From contig NC_080558.1 in NCBI RefSeq assembly GCF_030253575.1, positions 2,986,001-3,050,000 of the forward strand: a stretch of 64,000 nt of DNA, read 5' to 3'. This DNA is from Rhododendron vialii. Its lineage: Eukaryota; Streptophyta; Magnoliopsida; Ericales; Ericaceae. This document shows positions 48,481 through 60,210 of the stretch, in pieces. Every line of letters begins with the position of its first letter. Positions within the stretch are counted from its first letter, which is position 1. The notes under the pieces are model-generated. The model was not told where the DNA came from. It searched no databases and was given only the letters and a program-made list of their open reading frames with translations. Both the position numbers and the translations under genes were made by a program.

Positions 48481-49103
48481 ATTGTAGAGCAGATACTTGA
48501 TTATGAGAACCTTAGAGATAAAAATTAATTTTGACCTTTTAGCATAAAATGATAAAAAAAAGACCTTCGCACCGATTTCAACAGATTGAAAATTGGAGCA
48601 CTTAATTTTTTAACAATATTTTTTATTCTTTTAGTATATAAACCTTCAAAAAAAATTAAGTGTTCGAATTTTCAATCCGTTTGGAACGGTGTGAAGATCT
48701 TATTTTTCTGATCATATTATTCTAAAGAGTCATGATTAATTTTTATCTCTAGGGCTATCATAATTAAATATCTTCTTTTTATTTTGGACTCTTTAGAGCA
48801 GATACTAGATTACGAGAGATTTCAAAAAAAATTAATTATAAACTTTTAGCATAAAATGATCAAAAAAACTCTGAGCACCGATTCACACGAATTAAAAATT
48901 AAAAAGCTTAATTTTTAACCATATTTTTAATATATAAATAGTTTAAATTCTATATGAAGAACTGAATCTTTTAAAAAATATATATATGTATGTGTTACTC
49001 TCTGTAAAATGCCACGTAAGATTTTGATATATGAATCTTGTAAAAAAATTAAGTGCTCTAATTTTCAATCTGTTTGAACTGATGCGAAGATCTTATTTTT
49101 CTG
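48481..49103. mobile_element. Truncated foldback element in unit A
   Basis: Contains alternating arms such as TTAATTTTGACCTTTTAGCA and their mirror. The right end is cut at the unit junction, whereas unit C keeps it. Confidence 0.6.
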
Positions 49104-50040
49104 ACGATTTTTATTATGCTCCTGACAGATATTTTACTTGCAAATGGAAACCCATACCATACTAACTGAGTTTTTTTTTTCTATCAATACTAACTGAGTG
49201 TTTACGTAGATGATTAACACATCAAGACTAACACAATAAACAGTTCAACTCACTAACTGAGTGTTGCAGATTATAAGATACACACGTTTATTTTCAGAGT
49301 TAGTTTGCAGTCCACAAACCATAGAACAAGTCTAGTGGGGTGATCGTCCTTGCCACTGGAACCGGAGTCATTCGTGCATGATATCCTAATCTTTACACCT
49401 CCAGAATTATTCAATCTTTTCGCCGATAATATGGTATTCACGAACTTGTATTGAAGAAGACCCTTTTTTTTTTGCTCGCCAACTTGTACTGAAGACCTTG
49501 CTGCATGCATTTTATAAATGTTTACCGCCTCAGACTTTCAAGTGATTTTCAGACCATGTTTGGCTAATTTTCTACGTTGGTCGAAGTAAGATGACTTTCG
49601 TAACTAGTACTGTTGGAAACTCCTGCGTTATACTCCTAAGTTAGACCGTGTGTTTATTTAAAGAGTAAGTTTACCTGAAACCATAGAAGAAGTCTAATGG
49701 GTGATTGTCCTTGCTAGGATCATTTGTGCATGATATCCTAGTCTTACCACCTTGAGAACTATCTAATATACCGCGGAGCAACAGCCGCGTTTGGGATCAG
49801 ATCTATCTACTCGACAATTCATCCGATTACTTTACTGATAATGTGAAATTCATGAGAGCTGAGTGCGTAGAAGTCATTATCAGGGAAGGATAGAGGATTT
49901 AAGTACTAGGCTGGCAAACATTAAGAAAATTTGAAATATATATACGAAAGATGGTATCAATTATGCATGTACAAATTGTACAGATACTATCAAAAGAATT
50001 ATCATGTTTTATTTTGTTCAATCTACATGCAATTATAAAA

Positions 50041-50068
50041 TACTAGCAGTGAACCCATGCGATGCACA
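50041..50068 (-). mobile_element. Helitron-like 3' end in unit B
   Basis: TACTAGCAGTGAACCCATGC then GATGCAC reads, on the minus strand, as a short hairpin followed by CTAG and T. The same motif occurs at 55841 in unit C and, without the CTAG, near 45070 in unit A. A candidate terminus only. Confidence 0.3.
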
Positions 50069-50450
50069 TCAATCTATACTATCATACTAACAGGAAATAT
50101 GTAATATGAGAGAACATAAATTGTAAGTAAAATTAAATATAATAACAGATTGAAAGCGGAAAGTTGCTTTCAACCAAATTAAAAAAGCAATATGTTTGTT
50201 GCGAATAATTGATTTTTAAATGAGGACAGTAATATGTTTCGTGAATAATGTTTGATATTAAAACCATACCTTTATCAAAATAACATCAATCATTCCAATA
50301 ATTGAATACTTTTAAAAGAGGAGAATCATATAATTTTTGTTTTTGGTCAAACAAAAATATTGAAGAGTCATATAATTGAACAGAACATATAGTGTGAAAC
50401 AATATACTTTTAAATTTCTTATTTTATTAAATTGGAAACCATAAGATATA

Positions 50451-50688
50451 CTCCATCCGTTTCATATTAAAAGTCTCACTTTTTCTCTTTTGCCATTTTT
50501 CAAATTAAAAAATCAACTATTTCCGTGTATAATTTTTTGAATTTTTACGCAACGTATTAAAGATCTCGATTAGTACTTTAATTTGGTGCGAAAAATTCAA
50601 AAAATTATACGCAGAAGTAGTTGATTTTTTGATCTAAAAAATAGTACGACTTTTCGTAGTTAACTCTCAATATGAAACGGAGAGAGTT
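50451..50688. mobile_element. Stowaway-like MITE private to unit B
   Basis: CTCCATCCGTTTCATATT and AATATGAAACGGAGAGAG are inverted, with TA flanks at 50449-50450 and 50689-50690. Units A and C have an uninterrupted GATACTAAAGAAAATATG. Confidence 0.88.
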
Positions 50689-50799
50689 TACTAAAGAAAA
50701 TATGCCAAATCCAGAGCATTTCTCACTCCTATAATGATGAATAAAACTTAATTTGATAATAAACACTAAAGTCAACAATCCAATTCAACCTACTCAAAG

Positions 50800-51017
50800 G
50801 AGTCATGAATTTGATCAGCCTCCAAACTTCATCAGAAAAACATTTTCTGATTGCACAGTCTCAACTTTGACAGTGTCTAATGAAGCCCATACATATTCTA
50901 TTACTGCCCTTTTCTGAAAGAAAAGGTCAATCTTTGAACAGTTGAACTTGGCTTCTGGCCTTTTGATTTTCCCCCTATATAAATCCTCAATCTGCCAAGG
51001 ATAATTTACCCATCTCC

Positions 51018-51086
<69 letters not shown>

Positions 51087-51105
51087 ACATTGCATCCCTA
51101 CAAAC
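50800..51105 (+). promoter_or_regulatory. DUF26-B promoter and leader
   Basis: TATATAAA at 50976-50983. (TC)n at 51021-51061 and (CA)n at 51062-51089 precede the start codon. The third TTGAC core of copy A reads TTGGC here. Confidence 0.6.
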
Positions 51106-51834
51106 ATGTCTTCCTCACAATTCACGTCCCCCCTTCACCTCCTTTCCTTCACTCTCCTCGTGCAAATTGCCCTCGGAACCAACCCTCTCTTCCATATCTG
51201 TTCAAGTTCAGGAAATTTCGCTGCAAACGGCCCTTACGAAGCAAACTTGAACGAGCTCATGGGTTATCTCTTCTTGACAACTCCTCTAACCGGGTTTGGT
51301 TCTGGCTCGGTGGGACCGAGCCCCGACCAAGCCAATGGCATAGCTCTCTGCCGAGGTGACGTCAATACCACAGACTGCCGGTCCTGCCTTGCCGAAGCAG
51401 GGAGCGAAATTCGGACACTTTGTCCTAACGACGAAGGAGCAATCATATGGTACGACGAATGTGAATTGAAGTACTCGAACCTTAACTTCTTTGGAAAAAT
51501 CGACAACCAGAACAAGTTTTACATGTGGAATTTGAAAAATGTGAGTGATCCAATTTATTTCAATAAAAAGACCAAAGAGTTGTTGAGAAAGCTAGCGGAA
51601 GAAGCTTATGGTAGTCCGAAAATGTACGCTTCGGGAGAGCTGGAGATTGGGGAACATAAGAAGCTTTATGGGTTGGTCCAGTGCACGAGAGATCTTGCCA
51701 GCATCGATTGTGAAAAGTGTATTGATGAGGCTATTAGTGAGCTTCCGAGCTGTTGTGACGGAAAAGAAGGAGGGAGGGTCGTGGGCGGGAGCTGCAATGT
51801 GCGTTACGAGATTTACCCTTTTGTTAATGCCTAG
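51106..51834 (+). CDS. Secreted double-DUF26 protein B (ginkbilobin-2-like / CRRSP)
   Basis: Single exon, 242 aa, one residue shorter than copy A at the C-terminus (ends PFVNA). Signal peptide ending QIALG, both C-X8-C-X2-C motifs (CRGDVNTTDCRSC; CTRDLASIDCEKC) and the other cysteines are kept, as are the NTT and NVS glycosylation sites. Differences from A cluster in the signal peptide and around residues 48-73 (NELMGYLFLTTP). The frame is intact, so the copy is probably functional. Confidence 0.93.
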   Translation: MSSSQFTSPLHLLSFTLLVQIALGTNPLFHICSSSGNFAANGPYEANLNELMGYLFLTTPLTGFGSGSVGPSPDQANGIALCRGDVNTTDCRSCLAEAGSEIRTLCPNDEGAIIWYDECELKYSNLNFFGKIDNQNKFYMWNLKNVSDPIYFNKKTKELLRKLAEEAYGSPKMYASGELEIGEHKKLYGLVQCTRDLASIDCEKCIDEAISELPSCCDGKEGGRVVGGSCNVRYEIYPFVNA

Positions 51835-52710
51835 AGAGAATGCATCATTGTTTTTAGGGTTGGTTGTTTTGTTAAGGTTTGTGGAGTTGGCGAATAACTA
51901 AGGAGGTGTATGTTTTGTTGTATAAATTGTTGGAGTCCTAGGTGGTGTTGTTTTGAAAATGTACTTTGTTTTTGTTTTTTCGATACTTCAGAAATTTTCA
52001 TTAATGCTTATTCGTTTGGGGGTTTTAAAATTCATGCGCACAATTCTCAATACATTTTCTCTATCTCCCTCCATTCAAACCTTCTTTAAAACCTAAAACA
52101 AACAAGCCAAACTCCTCTTTCCTTTCATCAAAACATATCAACTTCCACTCTGAAGGAGTTGAAACAACAATTTCACTGCACCTAATAAGTGATGTTATAC
52201 AATTGGTGGACCAAGTGCGAGCGCACACTCGTTATACTTGGTAATAACTTGCCTAATTGTCTTTCCTTCCAACATAAAGCACCCTTGGTTGCTATAGTGT
52301 CAAAGATCCTTTGCTCATGTGAGATTTTTTCATTTGTCTCTCATATCGTGCATAATGGGACCTATCATAGGCTCACTTGAAAATCTGAACCATTCATCTT
52401 TTAAGCATCGATGCCTATATAGCTCCGAATTGACCTTGTATCGGAAAAAACTTGCATAGATCATTAAAATATCAAGTCTTACACAATAGCGGTTTAATTT
52501 GTTAAATGAAGCCATAACAAGCATTTTTTGAATAAATATTACCGGAAAATATAGGTAATAGTGATTTCCAAACTCTGTTCGTTTACTTTTGTATGTTCGT
52601 TGGTCAAAGCAAGATGACTAATGTATAATCAGGAAAATATAGGTAAGATAGACCTGACTTTATTTTAGTAAGAGTTAATTTTTAGTCTACAAATCATTGA
52701 ACATGTAGAA
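51835..52710. repeat. 3' flank of DUF26-B, first copy of duplicated block
   Basis: Equivalent to 46700-47245. A second copy lies at about 53150-53615, beyond the foldback insertion. No gene. Confidence 0.6.
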
Positions 52711-53073
52711 ATGATACTCACACATTTTTTTGCACAAATTGTGATGTAGGGTCCATTTCGGATCTCATACAAACAATTCAATCCGTTCATTAAATGTAAA
52801 ACGTTTTTTCAAGGGTCCTAACGAAAAATCAGCCAATACCTATAGGTACTTGATTCAATCATCTAACTTTTTATTATCCTGAAATCTAAATAAAAAGTTA
52901 GATGATTGAATCAAGCACTTACAGATATCGGATTGACCTTATTTTTTGTGAGGACTCTTAAAAAAATATTTTACATTTAATTAACGAATCGGATCGTTTG
53001 TGTAGAACCCAAAGTGGGTCTCACATTACAATCTGTGCACAAAATCTGTGCACAGTTGCTGTGTGAGTAGCAT
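52711..53073. mobile_element. Foldback MITE private to unit B
   Basis: Terminal ATGATACTCACACA and TGTGTGAGTAGCAT are inverted. Inside, arms such as TTAGATGATTGAATCAAG and its mirror form a long stem. The flanking sequence TTGAACATGT occurs on both sides. Absent from units A and C. Confidence 0.8.
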
Positions 53074-54896
53074 GACTGTTGAACATGTCGTAGAAATTTG
53101 GCCTATAGTCCACGTACAATATCTAGGGGTTTGAAACAACGCCCAATACTCCCAATACATTTTCTCTATCTATCTCCCTCCACTCAAACCTCCTTTAAAA
53201 CCTAAAACGAACAAGCCAATACTCTTCCCTTTCATCAAAACATATCAACTTCCATTCTGAAGGAGTTGAAACAACAATTTCACTGCACCTAAGTGACGTT
53301 ATACAACTGGTGGACTAAGTGCGCGCACTCGTTATACTGGTAATAACTTGCCCAATTGTCTTTCCTTCCAGCATAAAGCACCCTTGGCCGCGATAGTGTC
53401 AAAGATCCTTTGCTCATGGGAGATTTTCTCATTTGTCTCTCATATCGTTCATAATGGGATCCATTAATTATAGTCTCACTTGAAAATCTGAACTATTCAT
53501 CTTTTAAGCATCGATGCCTGTATAGCTCCGAATTGACCGTGCATCGATAAAAACTTGCATAGATCATTAAAATATCAAGTCTTACACAATAGCGGTTTAA
53601 CTTGTTAGATGAAGCCATGACAAGCATTTTTTGAACAAATATTACCGGTCACATCAAGTGATTTCCAAACTCTGTTCGTTGGTCAAAGCAAGATGACTAT
53701 TGTATAATCAGGAAAATATAGGTAAGATAGACCTGACTTTATTTTAAGAGTTAATTTACAGTCTACAGATCATCGAACATGTAGTAGAAATTTGGTCTAT
53801 AGTCCACAATAGGGGTTTCAAACAATGCCGGATCCAGTCCACTGGTACTTAGAGTAAGAGTGATGTTTCATTAGTTTTAGCTAGGTTTCTAAGTAGCCGG
53901 CGCGAGGAGGTCATTGGTCGCCAAATAATTACCCAACACCAGTCTTGGGTAAGTCCCTGGTTGTTAACGCCGGTCTCCTGAGGCGGTGGCAGGGCATGGC
54001 AGTGTTGAGGGATAGCGAGGTTTTTTTTGAAAGTTGGATTTATTTTTTGAGTGCATGGGGTGGACTACACATGTTTTTGCATATTATTAGGTGGATTAAT
54101 TAGAAGTGTTACTAAGCACCAATTGTGAGTAGCAAGAGATCAAATCTCGAAGAGTTTTTTTTCTTTTTTATCCCCTAAACTATGCCCATTTTTTTTACTT
54201 AGTCCATAAACTATCAATTTGACGATTTCATCCCTTCAACTATCATACCGTTACCTACTTAGTCCAATAGATAACGAAAGTTAGGAATTGGGACGAAAAA
54301 TATCATGTAAGGCCTGTTTGGGACCTTGTGGAGCAGATATTTGATTATGACAACTTTAGAGATAAAAATTAATTTTGACCCTTTAGCATAAAATGATTAA
54401 AAAAAAACATTCGCATCGATTTCAACAGATTGAAAATTGGAGGACTTAATTTTTTAACCATATTTTTTAGTATTTTAGTATATAAACCTTCCAAAAAAAT
54501 TAAGTGCTCGAATTTTCAATCCGTTTGGAACGATGCGAAGATTTTATTTTTCTGATCATATTATTCTAAAGAGTCATGATTAATTTTTATCTCTAAGGCT
54601 ATCATAATTAAATATCTGCTTTTTATTTGGGATCCTTTAGAGCAGATATTAGATTATGAGAGCTTTCAAAAAAATTTAATTATAAACTTTTAGCATAAAA
54701 TGATCAAAAAACCTATTAGAACCGATTCACACGAACTCAATATGAAGAACTTGATCAATCTTTTTAAAAAATATATATATATGTATGTGTTAGTTTCTGT
54801 AAAATGCCACGTAAGATTCTGATATATGAACCTTGTTAAAATATTAAGTACTCAAATTTTCAATCTGTTTGAACTGATGCAAATATCTTATTTTTC
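53074..54896. repeat. Second 3' block, spacer and truncated foldback of unit B
   Basis: Copies of the DUF26 3' block (53150-53615), the common spacer and the left part of the foldback element (from about 54150), cut at the unit junction near 54896. No gene. Confidence 0.6.
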
Positions 54897-56319
54897 CGAC
54901 GATTTTTATTATGCTCCTGACAGATATTTTACTTGCAAATGGAAACCCATACCATACTAACTGAGTTTTTTTTTTCTTTATTCTATCAATATTAACTGAG
55001 TGTTTACGTAGATGATTAAACACATCAAGACTTACACAATAAGCAGTTCAACTCACTAACTGAGTGTTGCAGATTATAAGATTTGCACGTTTATTTTCAC
55101 AGTTAGTTTGCAGTCCACAAACCATAGAACAAGTCTAGTGGGGTGATTGTCCTTGCCACTGGGACCGGAGTCATTCGTGCATGATATCCTAATCTTTACA
55201 CCTCCAGAATTATTCAATCTTTTAGCCGATAATATGGAATTCACGAACTTGTATTTCGATGACCCTTTTTTTTGCTCGCCAACTTGTATTGAAGACCTTG
55301 CTGCATGAATTTTATAAATGTTTACCGCCTCAGACTTTCAAGTGATTTTCAGACTATATTTGGCTAATTTTCTACGTTGGTCAAAGTAAGATGACTTTCG
55401 TAACTAGTACTGTTGGAAACTCCATGCGTTATAAGTTAGACCTGTGTTTATTTAAAGGGTAAGTTTACCTGAAACCATAGAAGAAGTCTCTAATGGGTGA
55501 TTGTCCTTGCTAGGATCATTTGTGCATGATATCCTAGTCTTACCACCTCGAGAACTATCCAATATACCGCGGAGCAACAGCCGTGTCTGGGATCAGATCT
55601 ATCTACTCGACAATTCATCCGATTACTTTACCAATAATGTGAAATCCATGAGAGCTGAGCGCGTAGAAGTCATTATCAGGGAAGGACAAAGGATTTAAGT
55701 ACTAGGCTGGCAAACATTAAGAAAATTTGAAATATACATACGAAAGACGGTATCAATTATGCATGCATGTACAAATTGAACAGATACTATCAAAAGAATT
55801 ATCATGTTTTATTTTGTTCAATCTACATGCAATTATAAAATACTAGCAGTGAACCCATGCGATGCACAACAATCTATACTATCATACTAACAGGAAATTT
55901 GTAATATGAGAGAACATAAATTGTAGGTAAAATTAAATATAATAACAGATTGAAAGCTGAAAGTTGCTTTCAACCAAATCAAAAAAGCAATATGTTTGTT
56001 TTGAATAATTGATTTTTAAATGAGAAGAGTAATACGTTTTGTGAATAATGTTTGATATAAAAACCATACCTTTATCATGAATAACATCAATCATTCCAAT
56101 AATTGAATACTTTTAAAAGAGGAGAGTCCTATAAAATTTTTTTTTTTTGTCAAACGAAAATACTGGAGAGTTATATAATTGAACGGAACATGTAGTGTGA
56201 AAGTATTGCGTAATATACTTTTAAGATACTAAAGAAAATATGCCAAAGCATTTCTCACCCCTATAATGATGAATAAACTTTGAAAATAAACACTAAACTC
56301 AACAATCCAATTCAACCTA

Positions 56320-56545
56320 CTCAAAGGAGTCGATGAATTCGATCCGCCTCCAAACTTCATCAGAAAATCATTTTCTGATTGTACAGTCTAAACTTTGACA
56401 GTGTCTAATGAAGAACATACATATTCTATTACTGCCCTTTTTGAAAGAAAAGGTCAATCTTTGAACAGTTGATCTTGGCTTCTGGCCTTTTGATTTCCCC
56501 CCTATTATAAATCCTCAATCTGCCAAGGATAATTTACCCATCTCC

Positions 56546-56602
<57 letters not shown>

Positions 56603-56635
56603 ACACACACACACACACATTGCATCCCTACAAAC
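56320..56635 (+). promoter_or_regulatory. DUF26-C promoter and leader
   Basis: TATTATAA at 56503-56510; long (TC)n at 56549-56600 and (CA)n to 56619 before the start. TTGAC cores are fewer than in copy A. Confidence 0.6.
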
Positions 56636-57355
56636 ATGCCTTCCTCACAATTCACGTCCCTCCTTTCCTTCACTCTCCTCCTGCAAATTGCCCTCGGAAC
56701 CAACCCTCTCTTCCATATCTGTTCAAATTCAGGAAATTTCGCTCCATACGGCCCTTACGAAGCAAACTTGAACAAGCTCATGGGTTATCTCTTCTTGACA
56801 GCTCCTCTAACCGGGTTTGGTTCTGGCTCCGTGGGACCGAGCCCCAACCAAGCCAATGGCCTAGCTCTTTGCCGAGGTGACGTCAATACCACAGACTGCC
56901 GGTCCTGTCTTGCCGAAGCAGGAAGTGAGATTCGGACACTCTGTCCTAACGACGAAGGAGCAATCATATGGTACGACGAATGCGAATTGAAGTACTCGAA
57001 CCTCGACTTCCTTGGAAAAATCGACAACCAGAACAAGTTTTACATGTGGAATTTGAAAAATGTGAGTGATCCAATTTATTTCAATAAAAACACCAAAGAG
57101 TTGTTGAGAAAGCTAGCGGAAGAGGCTTATGGTAGTCCGAAAATGTACGCTGCGGGAGAGCTGGAGATTGGGGAACATAAGAAGCTTTATGGGTTGGTCC
57201 AGTGCACCAGAGATCTTTCTAGCATCGATTGCAAAAAGTGTATTGATGAGGCTATTAGTGAGCTTCCAAGCTGTTGTGACGGAAAAGAAGGAGGGAGGGT
57301 CGTGGGCGGGAGCTGCAATGTGCGTTACGAGATTTACCCTTTTGTTAATGCCTAG
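56636..57355 (+). CDS. Secreted double-DUF26 protein C (ginkbilobin-2-like / CRRSP)
   Basis: Single exon, 239 aa. A three-residue deletion shortens the signal peptide (MPSSQFTSLLSFTLLLQIALG). Both C-X8-C-X2-C motifs (CRGDVNTTDCRSC; CTRDLSSIDCKKC) and all other cysteines are present. Substitutions include APYGPY for AANGPY, LDFLGK for LNFFGK, and YAAGELEIG. The frame is intact. With A and B it forms a recent tandem family, likely apoplastic and defence-related by family knowledge. Confidence 0.93.
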   Translation: MPSSQFTSLLSFTLLLQIALGTNPLFHICSNSGNFAPYGPYEANLNKLMGYLFLTAPLTGFGSGSVGPSPNQANGLALCRGDVNTTDCRSCLAEAGSEIRTLCPNDEGAIIWYDECELKYSNLDFLGKIDNQNKFYMWNLKNVSDPIYFNKNTKELLRKLAEEAYGSPKMYAAGELEIGEHKKLYGLVQCTRDLSSIDCKKCIDEAISELPSCCDGKEGGRVVGGSCNVRYEIYPFVNA

Positions 57356-58591
57356 AGAGAATGCATCATTGTTTTTAGGGTTGGTTGTTTTGTTAAGGTT
57401 TGTGGAGTTGACGAATAACTAAGGAGGTGTATGTTTTGTTGTATAAATTGTGGGAGTCCAAGGAGGTGTTGTTTTGAAAATGTACTTTGTTTTTGTTTTT
57501 TCGATACTTCAAAAATTTGCATTAATGTTTGTTCGTTTGGGGACTTTAAAATTCATGCGCGCGGTTCTCAATATATTTTCTCTATCTATCTCCTTTCACT
57601 GGTCAAATCTCCTTTAAAACCTAAAACGAACAAGCCAGCAGTCCTCTTCCCTTTCATCAAAACATATCAACTTCCACCCTGAAGGAGTTGAAACAACAAT
57701 TTTACTGCACCGAAGTGAAGTTATAGAACTGGTGGACCAAGTGCGCGCACTTGTTGTACTTGGTAATAACTTGCCCAATTGTCTTTCCTTCCAGCATAAA
57801 GCATCCTTGGTCGCGATAGTGTCAAATATCCTTTACTCATTTGACATTTTCTAATTTGTCTTTCATATCGTGCATAATGGGACCCATCATAAGCTCACTT
57901 GAAAATTTGAATCATTCATCTTTTCAGGCATCAATGCCTGTATAGCTCCGGATTGACCGACCGTGCATCTGTAAAAACTTGCGTAGATCATTAAAATATC
58001 AAGTCTTACACAACAGCAGTTTAACTTGTTAAATGAAGCCATAACAAGCATTTTTTGAATAAAAATTACCGGTCACATGAAGTGATTTCCAAACTCTGTT
58101 CGTTTACTTTTGTATGTTCGTTGGTCAAAGCAAGATGACTATTGTATAATCAGGAAAATACAGGTAAGACAGACCTGTCTTTATTTTAAGAGGTAATTTA
58201 CAGTCTACAAATCATCGAACATTTAGTAGAAATTTGGTCTATAATCCACAATAGGGGTTTCAAACAACGCCGGGTCCAGTCCACTGGTACTTAGAGTAAG
58301 AGTGATGTTAATTTCATTAGTTTTAGCTAGGTTTCTAAGTAGCCGGCACCGAGAAGATCATCGGTCGCCAAATAAGTATCCAACACCAGTCTTGGGTAAG
58401 TCGTTGCCGGTTGTTAGCGGCGGTCTCCTGAGGCGGTGGCAGGGCATGGCAAGGTTGAGGGATAGCGAGGTTTTTTTTGAAAGTTGGATTTATTTTTTGA
58501 GTGGGGTGGACTACAAGTGTTTTTGCATATTATTGGATCGATTAGAAGTTTTACTAAGCACCAATTGTGAGTAGCTAGAGATCAAATCTCG
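57356..58591. repeat. 3' flank of DUF26-C
   Basis: One copy of the 3' block (about 57480-58030), then the common spacer. An open frame at 58302-58574 is not kept open in A and B and is not called a gene. Confidence 0.6.
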
Positions 58592-59066
58592 AAGAGTTTT
58601 TTTCCTTTTTATCCCCAAAACTATGTCTATTTTCTGTACTTAGTCCATAAACTATTAATTTGAGGATTTCGTCCCCTCAATTATCATACCGTTACTTATT
58701 TAGTCTAATAGATAACGGAAGTTAGGAATTTGGACGGAAAATAACATGTAAGGCCTGTTTGAGACCCTATAGAGCAAATATTTGATTATGAGAGCTTTAG
58801 CGATAAAAATTAATTTTCACCCTTTAGGATAAAATGATAAAAAAATAATAATAATAAGACATTTGCACCAGTTTCAACAGATTGAAAATTGGAGCACTTA
58901 ATTTTTTAACTATATTTTTTAGTATTTTAGTATATAAACATTCTAAAAAAATTAAGTGCTTGAATTTTCAATCCGTTTGGAACGGTGCGAAGATCTTATT
59001 TTTCTGATCATATTATTCTAAAAAGTTATGATTAATTTTTATCTCTAGGGCTATCATAATTAAATA

Positions 59067-59338
59067 TTCCCTCCGTCCCTTTTTTTGTGTCCAGTATTTC
59101 ATTTTGGGTTGTCCCTTAATAAGTGTCCATTTTGTAAAGTTAAGGGGGTAAAAGTTGGTGTATTGTCTATTTTGTCCCTAAAAGTAGATTTTATTTTGAA
59201 AAGTTAGTGAGTAAAAGTGTAATGATGATGGGTAAGAAGGGAAAGTGGAGGAAAAAGTTGATGTGAAAGGTGTAATAATGATGTCTTTTTAATAAGTTGG
59301 AGTTACGAAGCAGGACACTTAAAAAGGGACGGAGGGAG
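59067..59338. mobile_element. Stowaway MITE private to unit C
   Basis: TTCCCTCCGTCCC and GGGACGGAGGGAG ends flanked by TA (59065-59066, 59339-59340). Units A and B lack it. Same family as the partial copy at 14650-14783. Confidence 0.9.
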
Positions 59339-60210
59339 TATCTATTTTTTATTTGGAACCCTTTAGAGCAAATACTAGATTATGAGAGCTTTCAAAAAAA
59401 AAATTAATTATAACCTTTTAGCATAAAATGATCAAAAAAACTCTTCGCACCGGTTCACACGAATTAAAAATTAGAGAGCTTAATTTTTAACCATATTTTT
59501 GATATATAAACAATCTAAATTCTATATGAAGAACTCAGTCTTTTTTAAAATATATATATGTATGTGTTAGTCTCTATAAAATGCCACATAAGATTTTAAT
59601 ATATGAATCTTGTAAAAAAAATTAAATGCTCTAATTTTCAATCAGTTTGAACTGGTGCGAAAATCTTATTTTTCTGATCATTTTATCTTAAAGGGTCATA
59701 ATTAATTTTTATCTCTAAGACTTTCATAATTAAGTATCTGTTCTACAATGTCTTGCTTCGCCTTCAAACCTCGCCTTCAAATATAAGGTTGAAAACCCCA
59801 AGCGTAGGACTAGGTCGTTGGTAGCATAATATCCGGAAGTCCGGGATCGTACCCACAGAGAATTCGAATGTAGCTTAATCGGATTGTTGGTTTTATATGG
59901 TGGATTGTGGCGTTTAAGACGGCCAACTTGATTTTGCTTTGAAACGATGAAAATTGCCAAGGCAAAAGACTAGGATAACGCTTAATAAACTAAAATGAGG
60001 CAAGTCTAGGGATCGTCTAACCCTTGACAAAGGATGTTACCGGTTCTCAATATAACTCAGGCGAGAGCCACGACCGCGTGCTCACGCCCGGAAGATTTAG
60101 CTTTAATGACTACGTTTATCAAAAGATGTGATTAACCGGAATTAAATCAACCTATTTTTGCTAATGTATCTAACACGTAGGGGGCCACGAGCCCTCAATA
60201 TGTCGCTTGC

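Larger units (their letters stand above)
43824..49103 (+). repeat. DUF26 tandem unit A
   Basis: First of three units. It begins at CGACGATTTTTATTATT and ends inside a truncated foldback arm. Contains DUF26 gene A (45844-46575), a private Stowaway MITE (44365-44615), and a duplicated 3' block (46700-47245 and 47246-47785). Confidence 0.8.
49104..54896 (+). repeat. DUF26 tandem unit B
   Basis: Second unit, with the same start as A (CGATTTTTATTATGCTCC). Contains DUF26 gene B, a private Stowaway-like MITE (50451-50688) and a private foldback (52711-53073). Confidence 0.8.

Noticed and set aside
58302-58574. 90-codon open frame downstream of DUF26-C
   Set aside because: The equivalent sequences in units A and B are not open, and there is no recognisable domain.
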